A stretch of DNA of 64,000 bases, from positions 186,001 through 250,000 of the forward strand of contig NZ_JARKMY010000014.1 of the NCBI RefSeq assembly GCF_029360725.1, given 5' to 3'. Position numbers and translations under genes: made by a program. This document shows positions 26,193 to 35,432 of this stretch, piece after piece. The notes beneath the pieces are model-generated. The model did not search any database. It was not told where the DNA came from and worked only from the letters and a program-made list of their open reading frames with translations. Numbering within the stretch: the first letter of the stretch is position 1; every line of letters starts with the position of its first letter. The stretch is from Chryseolinea sp. H1M3-3 (GTDB taxonomy: Bacteria; Bacteroidota; Bacteroidia; Cytophagales; Cyclobacteriaceae).

Positions 26193-27122
26193 TTATAATT
26201 TAAATGAATCTGATGAAAATGTCTTTCCCATTTTTCCAGTGACTGCATCAAGAATGGCAAACATAGTAAGTCTACTGTAAACAAAACCAAACTTTATTCC
26301 GCGTCTAAAACTAATTAATCCTTTCACCAGACTTTTTATGATCACCAGCATGGCTACAGGAGAGTTGTTACATTTTTTTGACATCAGAAAAATTAGATTT
26401 CGAATACTGTAATATTCCCTCCATAAATTATTGCTTCGAATATCAAAGGAGAGCCTCGTAAAATCACTCACAGGAGTATCACGGATGTGTTTCTTTGCAC
26501 GCTCCCTCAACGCATAGTAGGTGTCTCCATCAACGAAAAGTTTAAAACCTCCCTTTCTCAGACTCAAGCAATAGTCTAATTCCTCTAAACCAAAGAATAG
26601 TTCTGGATTGGGAAGGTCGCAACGCCGTGCGGCCTTCCCGCTAATGATGAAAGTGTTATTACCTGCAATAGAATCCACTTCCACAATTCCTTTTAATTCC
26701 GCGTTAGGAATTTTTGTAAAGACTGCTGTGCCGATATCAAAGCGATTTCCAGTTAAGCCGAGAGCACCGATTTTTTCTTCGTTAATCTTATCGGGTATTG
26801 ACAGTAATATCTCAAATGCGTGTGTGATACGAGGTGGGTCATCATCATCACCCCAATAAATCCAATCATACCCTTCAGAGATTAGCTTCGACAGTCCAAT
26901 TTTGGCCGCTCCAGCAGGGCCAGCATTATATCCAACGGCTACGTATTCGAGCCGAGGATCATTCATTTGCTCAATCAGATTCCTCGTTAGATGGGATTCG
27001 CTATTATCTACAATGATCAGTTTTTCTGGAGCGAGGCTTTGTTCAAATATTTTGTGGATAGTGGACGCTAATATGTCCGGCCTCTCATAAGTCATGATGA
27101 ATCCTGCAAAGTATTTTCTCAT
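26193..27122 (-). CDS. Glycosyltransferase family 2
   Basis: This is a 309-aa GT-A enzyme. It begins MRKYFAGFIMTYERPDIL, has LIIVDNSESHLTRNLIEQ and the metal-binding acidic cluster IYWGDDDDPP, and then GLEELDYCLSLRKGGF as the acceptor-side motif (ExxD-type). The fold resembles rhamnosyl/galactofuranosyl transferases of GT2. ATG 27122 overlaps the FkbM gene's stop as ATGA; a longer reading to 27212 would run inside that gene and is rejected. Sugar specificity is unknown. Confidence 0.9.
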   Translation of the reverse strand: MRKYFAGFIMTYERPDILASTIHKIFEQSLAPEKLIIVDNSESHLTRNLIEQMNDPRLEYVAVGYNAGPAGAAKIGLSKLISEGYDWIYWGDDDDPPRITHAFEILLSIPDKINEEKIGALGLTGNRFDIGTAVFTKIPNAELKGIVEVDSIAGNNTFIISGKAARRCDLPNPELFFGLEELDYCLSLRKGGFKLFVDGDTYYALRERAKKHIRDTPVSDFTRLSFDIRSNNLWREYYSIRNLIFLMSKKCNNSPVAMLVIIKSLVKGLISFRRGIKFGFVYSRLTMFAILDAVTGKMGKTFSSDSFKL

Positions 27123-27856
27123 GAAGATATTGCTTGATCCTTGTAAATAGCAATTGTATCTTCTGGCTTCGTTAGAAATGCATAACCCATTTCGGTGAGC
27201 ATTTCCCGGCAAGCACTCTGATCCCGAAATGAAAGGTGTTTATGTTCATATTGAATTAACTTCGGACGTACACCGGAAGACGTAATATGTTTCAACAATT
27301 CAAAGTCATAACCCTCTGTATCTATTTGTAATATCAACACCTCCTGAATATCATGTTTTTGTAAAAGCTGGCGAAACGTAAATGTGGGGACGTTAATTTT
27401 CCGAAGATTACCTTCTAGACCTGGCAACACTCTTTTATGCTTCAGGAGCGTAGCTTTATCAAAGCTCGCTATCCCGCTTGCCCACATGGGATAGCCAGAT
27501 ACAGGTTCAACATAGAACAATTCTTTGTTACCGCTTACGTTATCGATCGCGCAATTTTCCAATCGAACATGCGGCACGGCAGAATATGCTGTCTGCAATT
27601 TTTTAAATATTGGTAATTGTGGCTCAACCAGCAGCGAGGGGATTTTAAAATCCAATATTAACTTTCTTACCGGATCATTAGTTACGCCATCATTAGCCCC
27701 TATCTGAACAAGGTCTCCCTTAAATCCATTATGAATAAAAAAACCTGCTAAGTAATACAAAGGATTGGTCTCATTTCCATTTCTAGCCTGCTGTTTAGAA
27801 AGCGAGTAGCCTTTTTGTTTTATTTTTTTTAAAAGAAACTTCTTTAATCTATACAT
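27119..27856 (-). CDS. FkbM-family methyltransferase (copy 1)
   Basis: The 245-aa protein has the SAM-binding motif GDLVQIGANDGVTNDPV, LLVEPQLPIFKKLQ, and LILQIDTEGYDFELLKH, matching the FkbM domain. Members O-methylate sugars or hydroxy acids. The start is taken at ATG 27856, four bases after the upstream stop; an earlier in-frame codon at 27910 lies inside the preceding gene. Two other FkbM genes are at 33430-34197 and 38299-39099, so the glycan probably carries several methyl groups. Confidence 0.9.
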   Translation of the reverse strand: MYRLKKFLLKKIKQKGYSLSKQQARNGNETNPLYYLAGFFIHNGFKGDLVQIGANDGVTNDPVRKLILDFKIPSLLVEPQLPIFKKLQTAYSAVPHVRLENCAIDNVSGNKELFYVEPVSGYPMWASGIASFDKATLLKHKRVLPGLEGNLRKINVPTFTFRQLLQKHDIQEVLILQIDTEGYDFELLKHITSSGVRPKLIQYEHKHLSFRDQSACREMLTEMGYAFLTKPEDTIAIYKDQAISS

Positions 27857-27860
27857 AAAG

Positions 27861-28883
27861 TTATGCCATGAACATCTCTGCCGATTGCTTCCATGTTTTA
27901 TAATAAACACCTGTTATCAAAGCCTGATTCATTTCCATCCAAAGTTTGTCATCGCTTAAAATAGCAATGGCACGATCCTCAAATTCTTTGTCGCTTGTTG
28001 TGACGAAACCAGTAACGCCGTTTACTATTCGTTCTTTCATACTTCCCAAATCTTGGACCACACAGGGCAACCCCATCGCTTGCACCTCTGCGATTGCCAA
28101 ACAAAAAGTCTCCGCTTTATCGCCCCGATAAAACATGCTTCTCGATGTCTTTATTTCTTCCACCAGTTTATCCTTACGTATGGGCTCTCGCAAAATAACG
28201 CCATGACTCTCATAAGACTTAACTTGGTCCAAAACCTTTTTCATGCGGTCTGCTACCGAATTTCCCCAACTTCCATACGTTGCTGGGCCGGAAAATACAT
28301 GAAGCTCGGCTTTCGGAACTTTTGCATGAATCACTTTCCATCTTTCCATCAGCCAGTCCAAAGAGCGTAGCGGGTTGGATGTAAAAATTACTTTAGGTCG
28401 TGCGGGGGTAACAGCTTTTTTAAAATGAAGAAATTTAGTGCTGATTCCATAGGGAATCACACGATGCCGGAATAAAAACCATAACGGAAAGGTTGAACGA
28501 TGATATAGTCCTGAAAAAACTAGCGTCGGATAACGCCGAATAAGTGATTTTAAATTTACCGGAGAAACTAAATATTTTCCTTCATTGTGTAGCCAGAACA
28601 AAATTTTTTTTCCTTTGGGAACTAGAGGAAGAAGAGAAGTGCTCCTATTCACAATGTAAAGGTCGCCTTTAGGAATTTCAGATACGGAAAAATGTTGCCA
28701 ATCCAGGGAAGCGTCTGTATAAGGTCTTAAGCAATTGTTCCTCACAATCACATAAAAACCAGATTCCCTAAATGCCTGAACCAATTCAATAAAGGCACTT
28801 TGGGCTCCGGCAAGTGGTTTTTCATTAATATCTTGAAAAGAAAAATCCTCCTTATCTAAAAAAACAATCGTATTAGTACCCAT
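27861..28883 (-). CDS. Glycosyltransferase family 4-like
   Basis: The 340-aa protein opens with a strand and GAQSAFIELVQAFRESG, typical of GT4 enzymes with an AGAQ/GGAE loop. FTSNPLRSLDWLMERW starts the second fold, and AETFCLAIAEVQAMGLPCV provides the E-x7-E region. It sits between a GT2 and an FkbM gene. Donor unknown. Confidence 0.85.
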   Translation of the reverse strand: MGTNTIVFLDKEDFSFQDINEKPLAGAQSAFIELVQAFRESGFYVIVRNNCLRPYTDASLDWQHFSVSEIPKGDLYIVNRSTSLLPLVPKGKKILFWLHNEGKYLVSPVNLKSLIRRYPTLVFSGLYHRSTFPLWFLFRHRVIPYGISTKFLHFKKAVTPARPKVIFTSNPLRSLDWLMERWKVIHAKVPKAELHVFSGPATYGSWGNSVADRMKKVLDQVKSYESHGVILREPIRKDKLVEEIKTSRSMFYRGDKAETFCLAIAEVQAMGLPCVVQDLGSMKERIVNGVTGFVTTSDKEFEDRAIAILSDDKLWMEMNQALITGVYYKTWKQSAEMFMA

Positions 28884-28920
28884 TCATAAGCAAATACCGA
28901 TACTTGCATAAGCCCAAACG

Positions 28921-29763
28921 CTAAATTTTTAAAAGCAGGGGCAAATCCCTTAACATGGATGCAAACATCTTGTGTTTAAAATATATCTTAAAAAGCTTTG
29001 CAACTAAGACCAAATAATCGTTGAAAGCAACATCTTGGCGCTTGAAATATGATATGGAAGTCTGAAGCCCAACAATCCTAACCTTATCGTCAATGCTGCG
29101 AACTCTATTTTCTGGATGCCTGCGGATAAGTGCAATGGGTGCTGCTAATTCCCCGGCGCGTAATTTACAATGATACGCAAGGCGAAGCCAAAGATCGGCA
29201 TCCTGTCCGAGTCTTAGAGCAGTATTGAAATATCCTACTTTTTCAAAAACCGACCGGCGCAATGTAATACCAATCGTTGTAAAGTGACCGTACGTACCGC
29301 GCACTAAGGCTGCAAATAAATCATCTGGCTGTACAGGTTTCCGAATAGTATAAAGTTTGTTCGGTATAACTTTATCGTTTTCAATAAATCCTGCTGCTCC
29401 ATAAACACCATCAGTGTCGGGTTGGCTTAGAAAGACCTGAGCAGCTTTGTCAAAATGATTCGGAAGGTAGAGATCATCGGCATCAAGGAACGCTATGAAT
29501 TCACAGGTTGCTTTTTTCACGCCCAAATTCCTACTAGCACCGGCACCCTCGTTCAACCCATCCGGGTGTTGATAAACTCTTACCTTTTCAAACTTTGCTT
29601 CCAATTCTTTACAAATGCTCAACGCATGATCCGGCGATCCATCCTCAACCAATATTATTTCTTTTACTTCAACCAATTGGATCACTGAATTTACTGCGCT
29701 CACCACATAATTTGCCGCATTATATACTGGGATAATAACGCTCACGCTAAAAGACTGGCTCAT
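28921..29763 (-). CDS. Glycosyltransferase family 2
   Basis: The 280-aa GT-A protein has SVSVIIPVYNAANYVVSAV, LVEDGSPDHALSICKEL, and the DxD in FIAFLDADDLYLPNHFDK, followed by LGQDADLWLRLAYHC. These are the standard donor- and acceptor-site motifs of inverting GT2 enzymes. ATG at 29763 is seven bases after the stop of the GT4 gene upstream, so the pair is likely co-transcribed. Specificity unknown. Confidence 0.92.
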   Translation of the reverse strand: MSQSFSVSVIIPVYNAANYVVSAVNSVIQLVEVKEIILVEDGSPDHALSICKELEAKFEKVRVYQHPDGLNEGAGASRNLGVKKATCEFIAFLDADDLYLPNHFDKAAQVFLSQPDTDGVYGAAGFIENDKVIPNKLYTIRKPVQPDDLFAALVRGTYGHFTTIGITLRRSVFEKVGYFNTALRLGQDADLWLRLAYHCKLRAGELAAPIALIRRHPENRVRSIDDKVRIVGLQTSISYFKRQDVAFNDYLVLVAKLFKIYFKHKMFASMLRDLPLLLKI

Positions 29764-29770
29764 ACATCAA

Positions 29771-30922
29771 TCAACCTTTGATGACATTCGTGACGACTTG
29801 CTTAAGACGATTCTCCATCGTTTCAATGCAAAATGAATTTACAATGGTGGCCCTCGCATTTTTACCTAACTGACGCCTTAAGTCCTCACCTTGAATGAGT
29901 TTTTCCAACGCCTCATATAGTTGTGAATTGCTTCGCTCTTCAACTAACAAACCATTATAATTGTTTTGCACAGCGTCAGGTATGCCAGCGTGGAATGTTG
30001 AAACTACGGCCTTTCCACAGCTCATAGCCTCAAGCAAAGCATTTGGTAATCCTTCTTGGTCTCCATGATCATCTGTACGACTATTCAACACAAAAACATC
30101 ACACTCTCTTAGTGCCTGTAAAACAACGGCATTAGATTGGGGCCCGAAAAAAAACACAGCGTGTTCTAAATTATTTTCCTGAACAACTTTTTTGCATTCC
30201 TCCAATTCCTTACCCGCCCCTATAATGTGAAGTTCAATAAGCGCGTACTTCTCATATAAGAGAGCAAAGACACGTACTAAATCTGGCACACCTTTTTTTC
30301 CGACGATTCTACCTGCATGAAGAATTTTCAATTTTTTATTCATGACTGGTATCTCGGGGGGGATGAAAACATTTACGTCCACACCGAATGGTATAATCTC
30401 CACTTTATTCACGAAATTCTCCAGTGGTAAATTTTTCAGCATGTAAGAACTACATAAGACAATCGACGACGCATATTCAAATAACGGAATGAGTTGTTTC
30501 GAGTAATGTTTTTGTCTCAATAAGCCCGAGGCATCGACACCATGAAATGAGACTACTAGCGGAATTTTGAACCGTTTCGCTAATGAAAGGATCGCAATAC
30601 CATTCCAACCATAATGAGCATGGATTGCATCAATTCTTTCTGTCTTAAATATCCGTCTCAGCAAGTAAGCAGTCGAAAAACTAAATGGCATAGAATTAGG
30701 CCATACTTTTCTAGCGATAAAAGTTAGCACGTGATCAATTCGGCCATTGAAAAAATTCAAAAGAATTTGATAGGCCGTGGGTTGTAAAAATTTGTCTTGA
30801 TTGTGAAACTTAAACGCCATTAAAACGAGGTCAAAATGTCTCGACAACGAAAGCACCTGTCTATGAATAAAGGTTTCACTTACGGCAAAAAAAGAACGAT
30901 TAAAAATAAGTATTTTGCTCAT
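29771..30922 (-). CDS. Glycosyltransferase family 4
   Basis: The 383-aa GT-B enzyme begins MSKILIFNRSFFAVSETFIH (the SETFI loop of colanic-acid WcaL/AmsK-type transferases). IHAHYGWNGIAILSLA, LHAGRIVGKKGVPDLVRVF and DQEGLPNALLEAMSCG follow. The first motif suggests the branch that uses hexose or deoxyhexose donors, but this is a weak guide. ATG overlaps the acyltransferase stop as ATGA. Confidence 0.92.
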   Translation of the reverse strand: MSKILIFNRSFFAVSETFIHRQVLSLSRHFDLVLMAFKFHNQDKFLQPTAYQILLNFFNGRIDHVLTFIARKVWPNSMPFSFSTAYLLRRIFKTERIDAIHAHYGWNGIAILSLAKRFKIPLVVSFHGVDASGLLRQKHYSKQLIPLFEYASSIVLCSSYMLKNLPLENFVNKVEIIPFGVDVNVFIPPEIPVMNKKLKILHAGRIVGKKGVPDLVRVFALLYEKYALIELHIIGAGKELEECKKVVQENNLEHAVFFFGPQSNAVVLQALRECDVFVLNSRTDDHGDQEGLPNALLEAMSCGKAVVSTFHAGIPDAVQNNYNGLLVEERSNSQLYEALEKLIQGEDLRRQLGKNARATIVNSFCIETMENRLKQVVTNVIKG

Positions 30923-31506
30923 GAGGTCAACAAGTCTAACCGCTCCACTAGCAAGTCCTCTTTATGCTTCACAATACTATTAGACGGAATGGAATGGCGT
31001 ATTAAACAATTGGCCCCGATAATGACATTATCGCCAACAGTAACCCCTTTAAGTATAGTAACGTTGCTAGCTATCCAGCAATCTTTTCCTATACTTACAT
31101 TAGCTTTACTATACTTACTTTTTGAGAGTTTCACGCTGGGAAACTTCTCATATTCATGGTTGTGATCATATATTTTAACCCCCTCTCCAAATATAGTATT
31201 GGATCCGATTTCTATCTTCTCAAGACAACTGATAGAACAGTAATTATTAAAAAATACATTTTCGTGAATAATAAGGGTGGCCTTGGGATAAATTAAAAAA
31301 TTGCAATAGTTTTTACAACGTACATTCTTTTCTATTGTTAATTCTTTGCATACACCGCGAAATAAAAATTTACTATCTCCACCGGAAAAACTTCTATGAA
31401 TCTTAACATTCGCTCGCCTTCTAGTTGACTCAACATTCAGAAATTGCGAATATCGCTTTATCATCCGAAAGAAAAATAACTGTAGTTTGATTAACGTGAT
31501 CACCAT
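30919..31506 (-). CDS. Hexapeptide-repeat (LbetaH) acyltransferase, WcaF/maltose-acetyltransferase type
   Basis: The 195-aa protein has a left-handed beta-helix with hexapeptide turns: NTIFGEGVKIYDHNHEYE with the catalytic His of the DHNH motif, VSIGKDCWIASNVTILKG, and VTVGDNVIIGANCLI. Family members O-acetylate sugars using acetyl-CoA. It lies 23 bp after one GT2 and is translationally coupled to the following GT4, consistent with O-acetylation of the repeat unit. The start ATG 31506 is followed by a hydrophobic-basic stretch of unknown role. Confidence 0.9.
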   Translation of the reverse strand: MVITLIKLQLFFFRMIKRYSQFLNVESTRRRANVKIHRSFSGGDSKFLFRGVCKELTIEKNVRCKNYCNFLIYPKATLIIHENVFFNNYCSISCLEKIEIGSNTIFGEGVKIYDHNHEYEKFPSVKLSKSKYSKANVSIGKDCWIASNVTILKGVTVGDNVIIGANCLIRHSIPSNSIVKHKEDLLVERLDLLTS

Positions 31507-31529
31507 GGTCTATTCTAATTTACAATCGA

Positions 31530-32492
31530 TTACTTAATCTGCATAAATGCTCTCTTTAGCGCACGTAATGCAAGCATTGGCTTAGCTAGATAAATTAAAA
31601 ATTTCGAATTTATTGATATTCCAGTGTTCAATAAAAATTGTATTAGGTTATAGTTTGATTCCTCAGTCACTTCATTTAAAATTCTTATTTGCTTTAAAGC
31701 TTCCTTTTTCTGATTACTTTCTAATAGACGATTAATTAACGGCTGCATCAGGTTTTTAAAATAAGCTTGAACATGTTCCTTATTTAGTAAAGAAAAGTCA
31801 AGATTAATATACTTAGCATAAGCCTGTGCAATCCTCATTCGATTCAAATTTCGAGAGGTTCCTTGGGACTGAATTCTGTAAATGAATAATTGATCTTCAA
31901 TTCCAAAAAAAGTGGCGCCATTTTTCGCCAATCGTATCCAGTATTCCCAATCTTCGCATCCTACAACATCAAGTGATTCGTTTTGATAGCCTATTTTATC
32001 AATCCATTCCCTTTTCATCAAGACGGCTAAATTCGGAATTGGGTTATATGTATACAACTTTGCATACATATCCGCGGAGGGAAAAAAACCATATTCTGTT
32101 TTATATAACTCTTTTTTGTTTTTCGATTCATAAAGGATAGTACCACTCGTAAAAAGTACATCCGCTTTATTCTGAAAACCCAATTGAACCTCCAACTTAT
32201 TTTTGGCCCACACATCGTCTGCGTCTAAAAAAGCTATCCATGTACCCCTTGCAATCTTCAGCCCTGAATTACGCGCCGCAGCTTGTTTTTTGTTTTCTTG
32301 TTCAATTAAAATTATTTTTTCGCATTTCAATTGATTCATTTTTACAATAGATGCTGTATCATCTGTCGAGCCATCATTAATGATGATTAGCTCCCAGTCA
32401 GTCCAAGTTTGTCCGTATACAGAATCAATAGATTCTTGAATATACTTTGCAGCATTGTATGCAGGCATAATGATAGAAACCAAAGGACTCAT
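31530..32492 (-). CDS. Glycosyltransferase family 2
   Basis: The 320-aa GT-A enzyme has VSIIMPAYNAAKYIQESI, IIINDGSTDDTASIV, and WIAFLDADDVWAKNKLEVQ with the DxD, then GCEDWEYWIRLAKNG at the acceptor site. A helical C-terminal extension (about 90 residues) may contact the membrane or partner proteins. ATG 32492 lies 4 bases after the upstream GT2 stop. Specificity unknown. Confidence 0.92.
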   Translation of the reverse strand: MSPLVSIIMPAYNAAKYIQESIDSVYGQTWTDWELIIINDGSTDDTASIVKMNQLKCEKIILIEQENKKQAAARNSGLKIARGTWIAFLDADDVWAKNKLEVQLGFQNKADVLFTSGTILYESKNKKELYKTEYGFFPSADMYAKLYTYNPIPNLAVLMKREWIDKIGYQNESLDVVGCEDWEYWIRLAKNGATFFGIEDQLFIYRIQSQGTSRNLNRMRIAQAYAKYINLDFSLLNKEHVQAYFKNLMQPLINRLLESNQKKEALKQIRILNEVTEESNYNLIQFLLNTGISINSKFLIYLAKPMLALRALKRAFMQIK

Positions 32493-32496
32493 TCTG

Positions 32497-33276
32497 TTAT
32501 TCAGTTAGGGAAGAAGGCTTGAATAAATGATGGTAATAATAATCCCAATAGAAAAACATCCGTTCACTAAAAGAGGTCATTTTTAGATGCCTAAAGCAAA
32601 CCATTCGCCACTCCTTTCTAAATTTTTTAAATCCCTTTCCTGCCCCACTTTTGGATTCATTATGAATCAAATAGTTTGAAAAAATTTTGGGCACATAATA
32701 GAAGTTAAAATGGCGGGCCATTTTTAACCAGAGGTCAAGATCCATGGCATAATGCAATTGCTCATCCAAAAATCCCACTTTTTTTAAGCAATTATAAGAA
32801 AAGAAAATAGAAGGTTGAGGTGGACAAAAATTGCTCTTCCAGTAGCGCAGCATGGAATTGAAAGTTACTTTTTTGGGACGTAAGATGCGACTCTTCGAAC
32901 GGCCCTCGTATTGCACGATGCAATCTCCGATCCATATTCCCCTGGAATCGTGTGCATAATTTCTGCATACTTCTTCAAAGACCCCAGCTTCGTACCAATC
33001 ATCGGAATTAATCCAAGCAACAATGTCCCCTGTGGCTTTTTGAAAACCCTTATTGATAGCATGGGACTGACCACGGTCTTTTTCGCTTATCCAATACGAG
33101 ATCCTTCCTTCGTACTTTTTAATAATCTCCACACTGTTGTCGGTACTTCCACCATCAATAATAATATATTCCAGGTTTGGATAGTTTTGGTCGACGACTG
33201 ATAGGATAGTTCTTTCAAGGTATTTTCCTTGGTTAAAGCTTGGAGTAATTATGGATATCTTTGGAAATGTCTTCAC
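32497..33276 (-). CDS. Glycosyltransferase family 2
   Basis: The 259-aa GT-A enzyme has ISIITPSFNQGKYLERTI, YIIIDGGSTDNSVEIIKKY, ISEKDRGQSHAINKGF and AWINSDDWYEAGVF (DxD equivalent NSDDW). This matches the WcaA-like subgroup with a SEKDxGxxxAxNKG loop. The start is GTG at 33276; the protein motif begins right after it. It is the first gene of the downstream minus-strand run, since the next gene upstream (33430) is on the opposite strand, so a promoter should lie in 33277-33429. Confidence 0.92.
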   Translation of the reverse strand: MKTFPKISIITPSFNQGKYLERTILSVVDQNYPNLEYIIIDGGSTDNSVEIIKKYEGRISYWISEKDRGQSHAINKGFQKATGDIVAWINSDDWYEAGVFEEVCRNYAHDSRGIWIGDCIVQYEGRSKSRILRPKKVTFNSMLRYWKSNFCPPQPSIFFSYNCLKKVGFLDEQLHYAMDLDLWLKMARHFNFYYVPKIFSNYLIHNESKSGAGKGFKKFRKEWRMVCFRHLKMTSFSERMFFYWDYYYHHLFKPSSLTE

Positions 33277-33429
33277 AAGGAAAGGATTGACTTATAATCT
33301 TCAATAAATGGGCAAATTATGCGTTATTTTTATTACTTTTTATTATTCACCAGTTATGCAGAGCCAAATAAAAACAAACGCTCACTAAAACTGAATTCTT
33401 AATCCTATAATATATTAGGGGTAATTGAT

Positions 33430-34197
33430 ATGAAAAAACTCATTAAAAAAATCATAAATCGAAGCGGCTATGAGATCAAAAAAATAAAGCCCGGATCGAA
33501 AGTATCAACCATTGGATCTGATCAACGACCTGTTGGTCGCATGGATTTTTTATTACAAGATTTAAATAAACGTGGTTTGGTTTGCAATTCAGTCTTGGAT
33601 GTTGGAGCAAATAAAGCAAGTTGGAGTCGCTTAGCAAAACGCGTATTCCCTTCAGCCAATTTTTGCCTAATTGAGCCTCAGCTTGAAATGAAAGAGGAAT
33701 TGGAAGAGTTTTGTCGAGATTTTGAGGGTTCGATTTATATTCTGGCAGGGGCTGGCTCGCAAAAGGGGCTCTCAACATTCACAGTTTGGGAAGATCTGGC
33801 TGGGTCATCATTTGTCCCAAAACCTGACGAAAATTTAAAAAAAGTGGGCAAACAGCGGGAAGTTGAGATTATAGCAATTGATGACCTTATTGGTTCTTCA
33901 AGAATAACCGTGCCGGAGTTGATAAAACTTGATATACAAGGTTATGAACTTGAGGCGCTCATGGGCGCATCTAAGACATTCGGTTACACGGAGGCTTATA
34001 TCATGGAAGTCTCACTATTTCAATTTTTTCAAGACATGCCAATATTCTTTGATGTAGTTAATTTTATGATGGAAAGAGATTACGTTGTATATGATTTCCC
34101 CGGGTTTCTGAGGCGGCCAATAGATGGAGCATTAGGGCAATGTGATATATGTTTTGTGAAAAAGAATGGTTTTTTAAGAGCAAACACTTCTTGGTAA
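33430..34197 (+). CDS. FkbM-family methyltransferase (copy 2), opposite orientation
   Basis: The 255-aa protein has VLDVGANKASWSRLAKRVFP (SAM motif I), FCLIEPQLEMKEELEEF, and ELIKLDIQGYELEALMGA. The overall length and motifs match FkbM methyltransferases. It is the only plus-strand gene between 4010 and 57955 and faces the minus-strand glycosyltransferase at 34266-35420 tail to tail, with 68 bp between. It must have its own promoter in the AT-rich 153 bp upstream, shared back to back with the GT2 at 32497. I saw no clear -7 element there. Confidence 0.9.
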   Translation: MKKLIKKIINRSGYEIKKIKPGSKVSTIGSDQRPVGRMDFLLQDLNKRGLVCNSVLDVGANKASWSRLAKRVFPSANFCLIEPQLEMKEELEEFCRDFEGSIYILAGAGSQKGLSTFTVWEDLAGSSFVPKPDENLKKVGKQREVEIIAIDDLIGSSRITVPELIKLDIQGYELEALMGASKTFGYTEAYIMEVSLFQFFQDMPIFFDVVNFMMERDYVVYDFPGFLRRPIDGALGQCDICFVKKNGFLRANTSW

Positions 34198-34265
34198 ACA
34201 ACTATAAGCGATAGTCCCTAAAAAATAGATCAACACATAAGAAATGAGAACACCTAAGACAATAA

Positions 34266-35420
34266 CTAGCTTGCTGGGCCATCTAACGATCTCAAAAAAG
34301 ACTTATAGTATTTAATAGGCATTTCTGGAATCGGCGGCAGGGGTAATTGAGATGAAAGCAAATCCGCTAAATCTGAGGAAGAGTTGTATACATGTATACC
34401 CTCATATCGTTTGTATGTTCTGGCCCCCCCTGCATCTATGATGACTGGTATGCCTGCTACGAGCATATCCGGAACCTTGGTTAAGGCGCCGGTGCTAAAC
34501 CCCTGGTTTATTACGACGGCTCTGCAATCTTTAAGCAGCAAATCTAGCTCGATATTATCTATTTGCCCGAGAATATCCAACCCGAGGCCAGAATGTTGCG
34601 TTCTTAAGGCGTCAGTCTTAGAACCAGCAATCTTAAAATTATATTTCGTCGAGCTAGTCTGATTTATTTTCTTAATTTGCTCCAGAAGATTAAGCATTCC
34701 CTTTTTTGTTGGCGCATTAGTTAATGAACCCACCGATAAAAAAAAACCTGGAGCTCCGTTGCGATCTGCCGTTTCCCTGTACTTACGTATACTCATGAGA
34801 GAAGTAAGTAATTCTCCCTGGGGGTAATAGGGTAAAAATTGGGCTTCTATATCAAATAGATTTAACAACCATTGTTCCTCCTCCGAAATCGTAAACACCT
34901 TATCACAAACCCTAAACGGTTCAAGCTCCTGCTGTAAAAATTTTAGCTTATCCCTTCCGTAAAATCGGAGTGTTTGGTGCGGGACCAGCGACTCAATATT
35001 ATGAGGACATGCAATCACCCTCTTTAAATATTTTTTTTTGATTAAATATGGAAGATAAAAAAAATCTGGCAGGGTATTTTCCCAAACAATTGTTGAAGCT
35101 TCCTTAATTAATTCACTATGAGCTTCCAGATTTTTAACTTGCCTTGAGACCTTATGTGATTCATCCAAAAGTCTACTAACGGAAAAATTGTGTTTATAAA
35201 TTTCTGTAGCACGGAATACTTCGGGTATATAAAGGCTGCCTGTTAACTTTTTCTTAAGGGCGACTTTGCCTTGGTTAAACGTGAATTTACAAAGCACCTC
35301 ACAGATACTGTAGTCCGACGAAAGTATTTCATGTATCTGGCCTGTTCGTTTTTCCCCACCATGTCCGAATAAATTGCTTTTAAAAATTGAAAACGTTAGA
35401 ACCTTCTTCACAAATGACAC
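34266..35420 (-). CDS. Glycosyltransferase, GT4/GT-B type
   Basis: The 384-aa protein shows IACPHNIESLVPHQTL, KVFTISEEEQWLLNLF, and a second fold with FFLSVGSLTNAPTKKGMLNL. The donor site GFSTGALTKVPDMLVAGIPV resembles the GxxTKVPDaL loop of one GT4 subgroup. The start is GTG at 35420, 12 bases after the stop of the methyltransferase gene at 35433. The family assignment is by fold motifs only; the E-x7-E is not obvious. Confidence 0.78.
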   Translation of the reverse strand: MSFVKKVLTFSIFKSNLFGHGGEKRTGQIHEILSSDYSICEVLCKFTFNQGKVALKKKLTGSLYIPEVFRATEIYKHNFSVSRLLDESHKVSRQVKNLEAHSELIKEASTIVWENTLPDFFYLPYLIKKKYLKRVIACPHNIESLVPHQTLRFYGRDKLKFLQQELEPFRVCDKVFTISEEEQWLLNLFDIEAQFLPYYPQGELLTSLMSIRKYRETADRNGAPGFFLSVGSLTNAPTKKGMLNLLEQIKKINQTSSTKYNFKIAGSKTDALRTQHSGLGLDILGQIDNIELDLLLKDCRAVVINQGFSTGALTKVPDMLVAGIPVIIDAGGARTYKRYEGIHVYNSSSDLADLLSSQLPLPPIPEMPIKYYKSFLRSLDGPAS

Positions 35421-35432
35421 AGTTTGAATGGG

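Noticed and set aside
27123-27212. Longer N-terminus for the GT2 protein
   Set aside because: The added residues lie inside the FkbM gene; ATG 27122 forms an ATGA overlap and begins directly at the GT-A fold.
33277-33429. Divergent promoter with clear -33/-7 elements
   Set aside because: Only AT-rich words with one mismatch to TAnnTTTG were found; a promoter is expected but I cannot place it.
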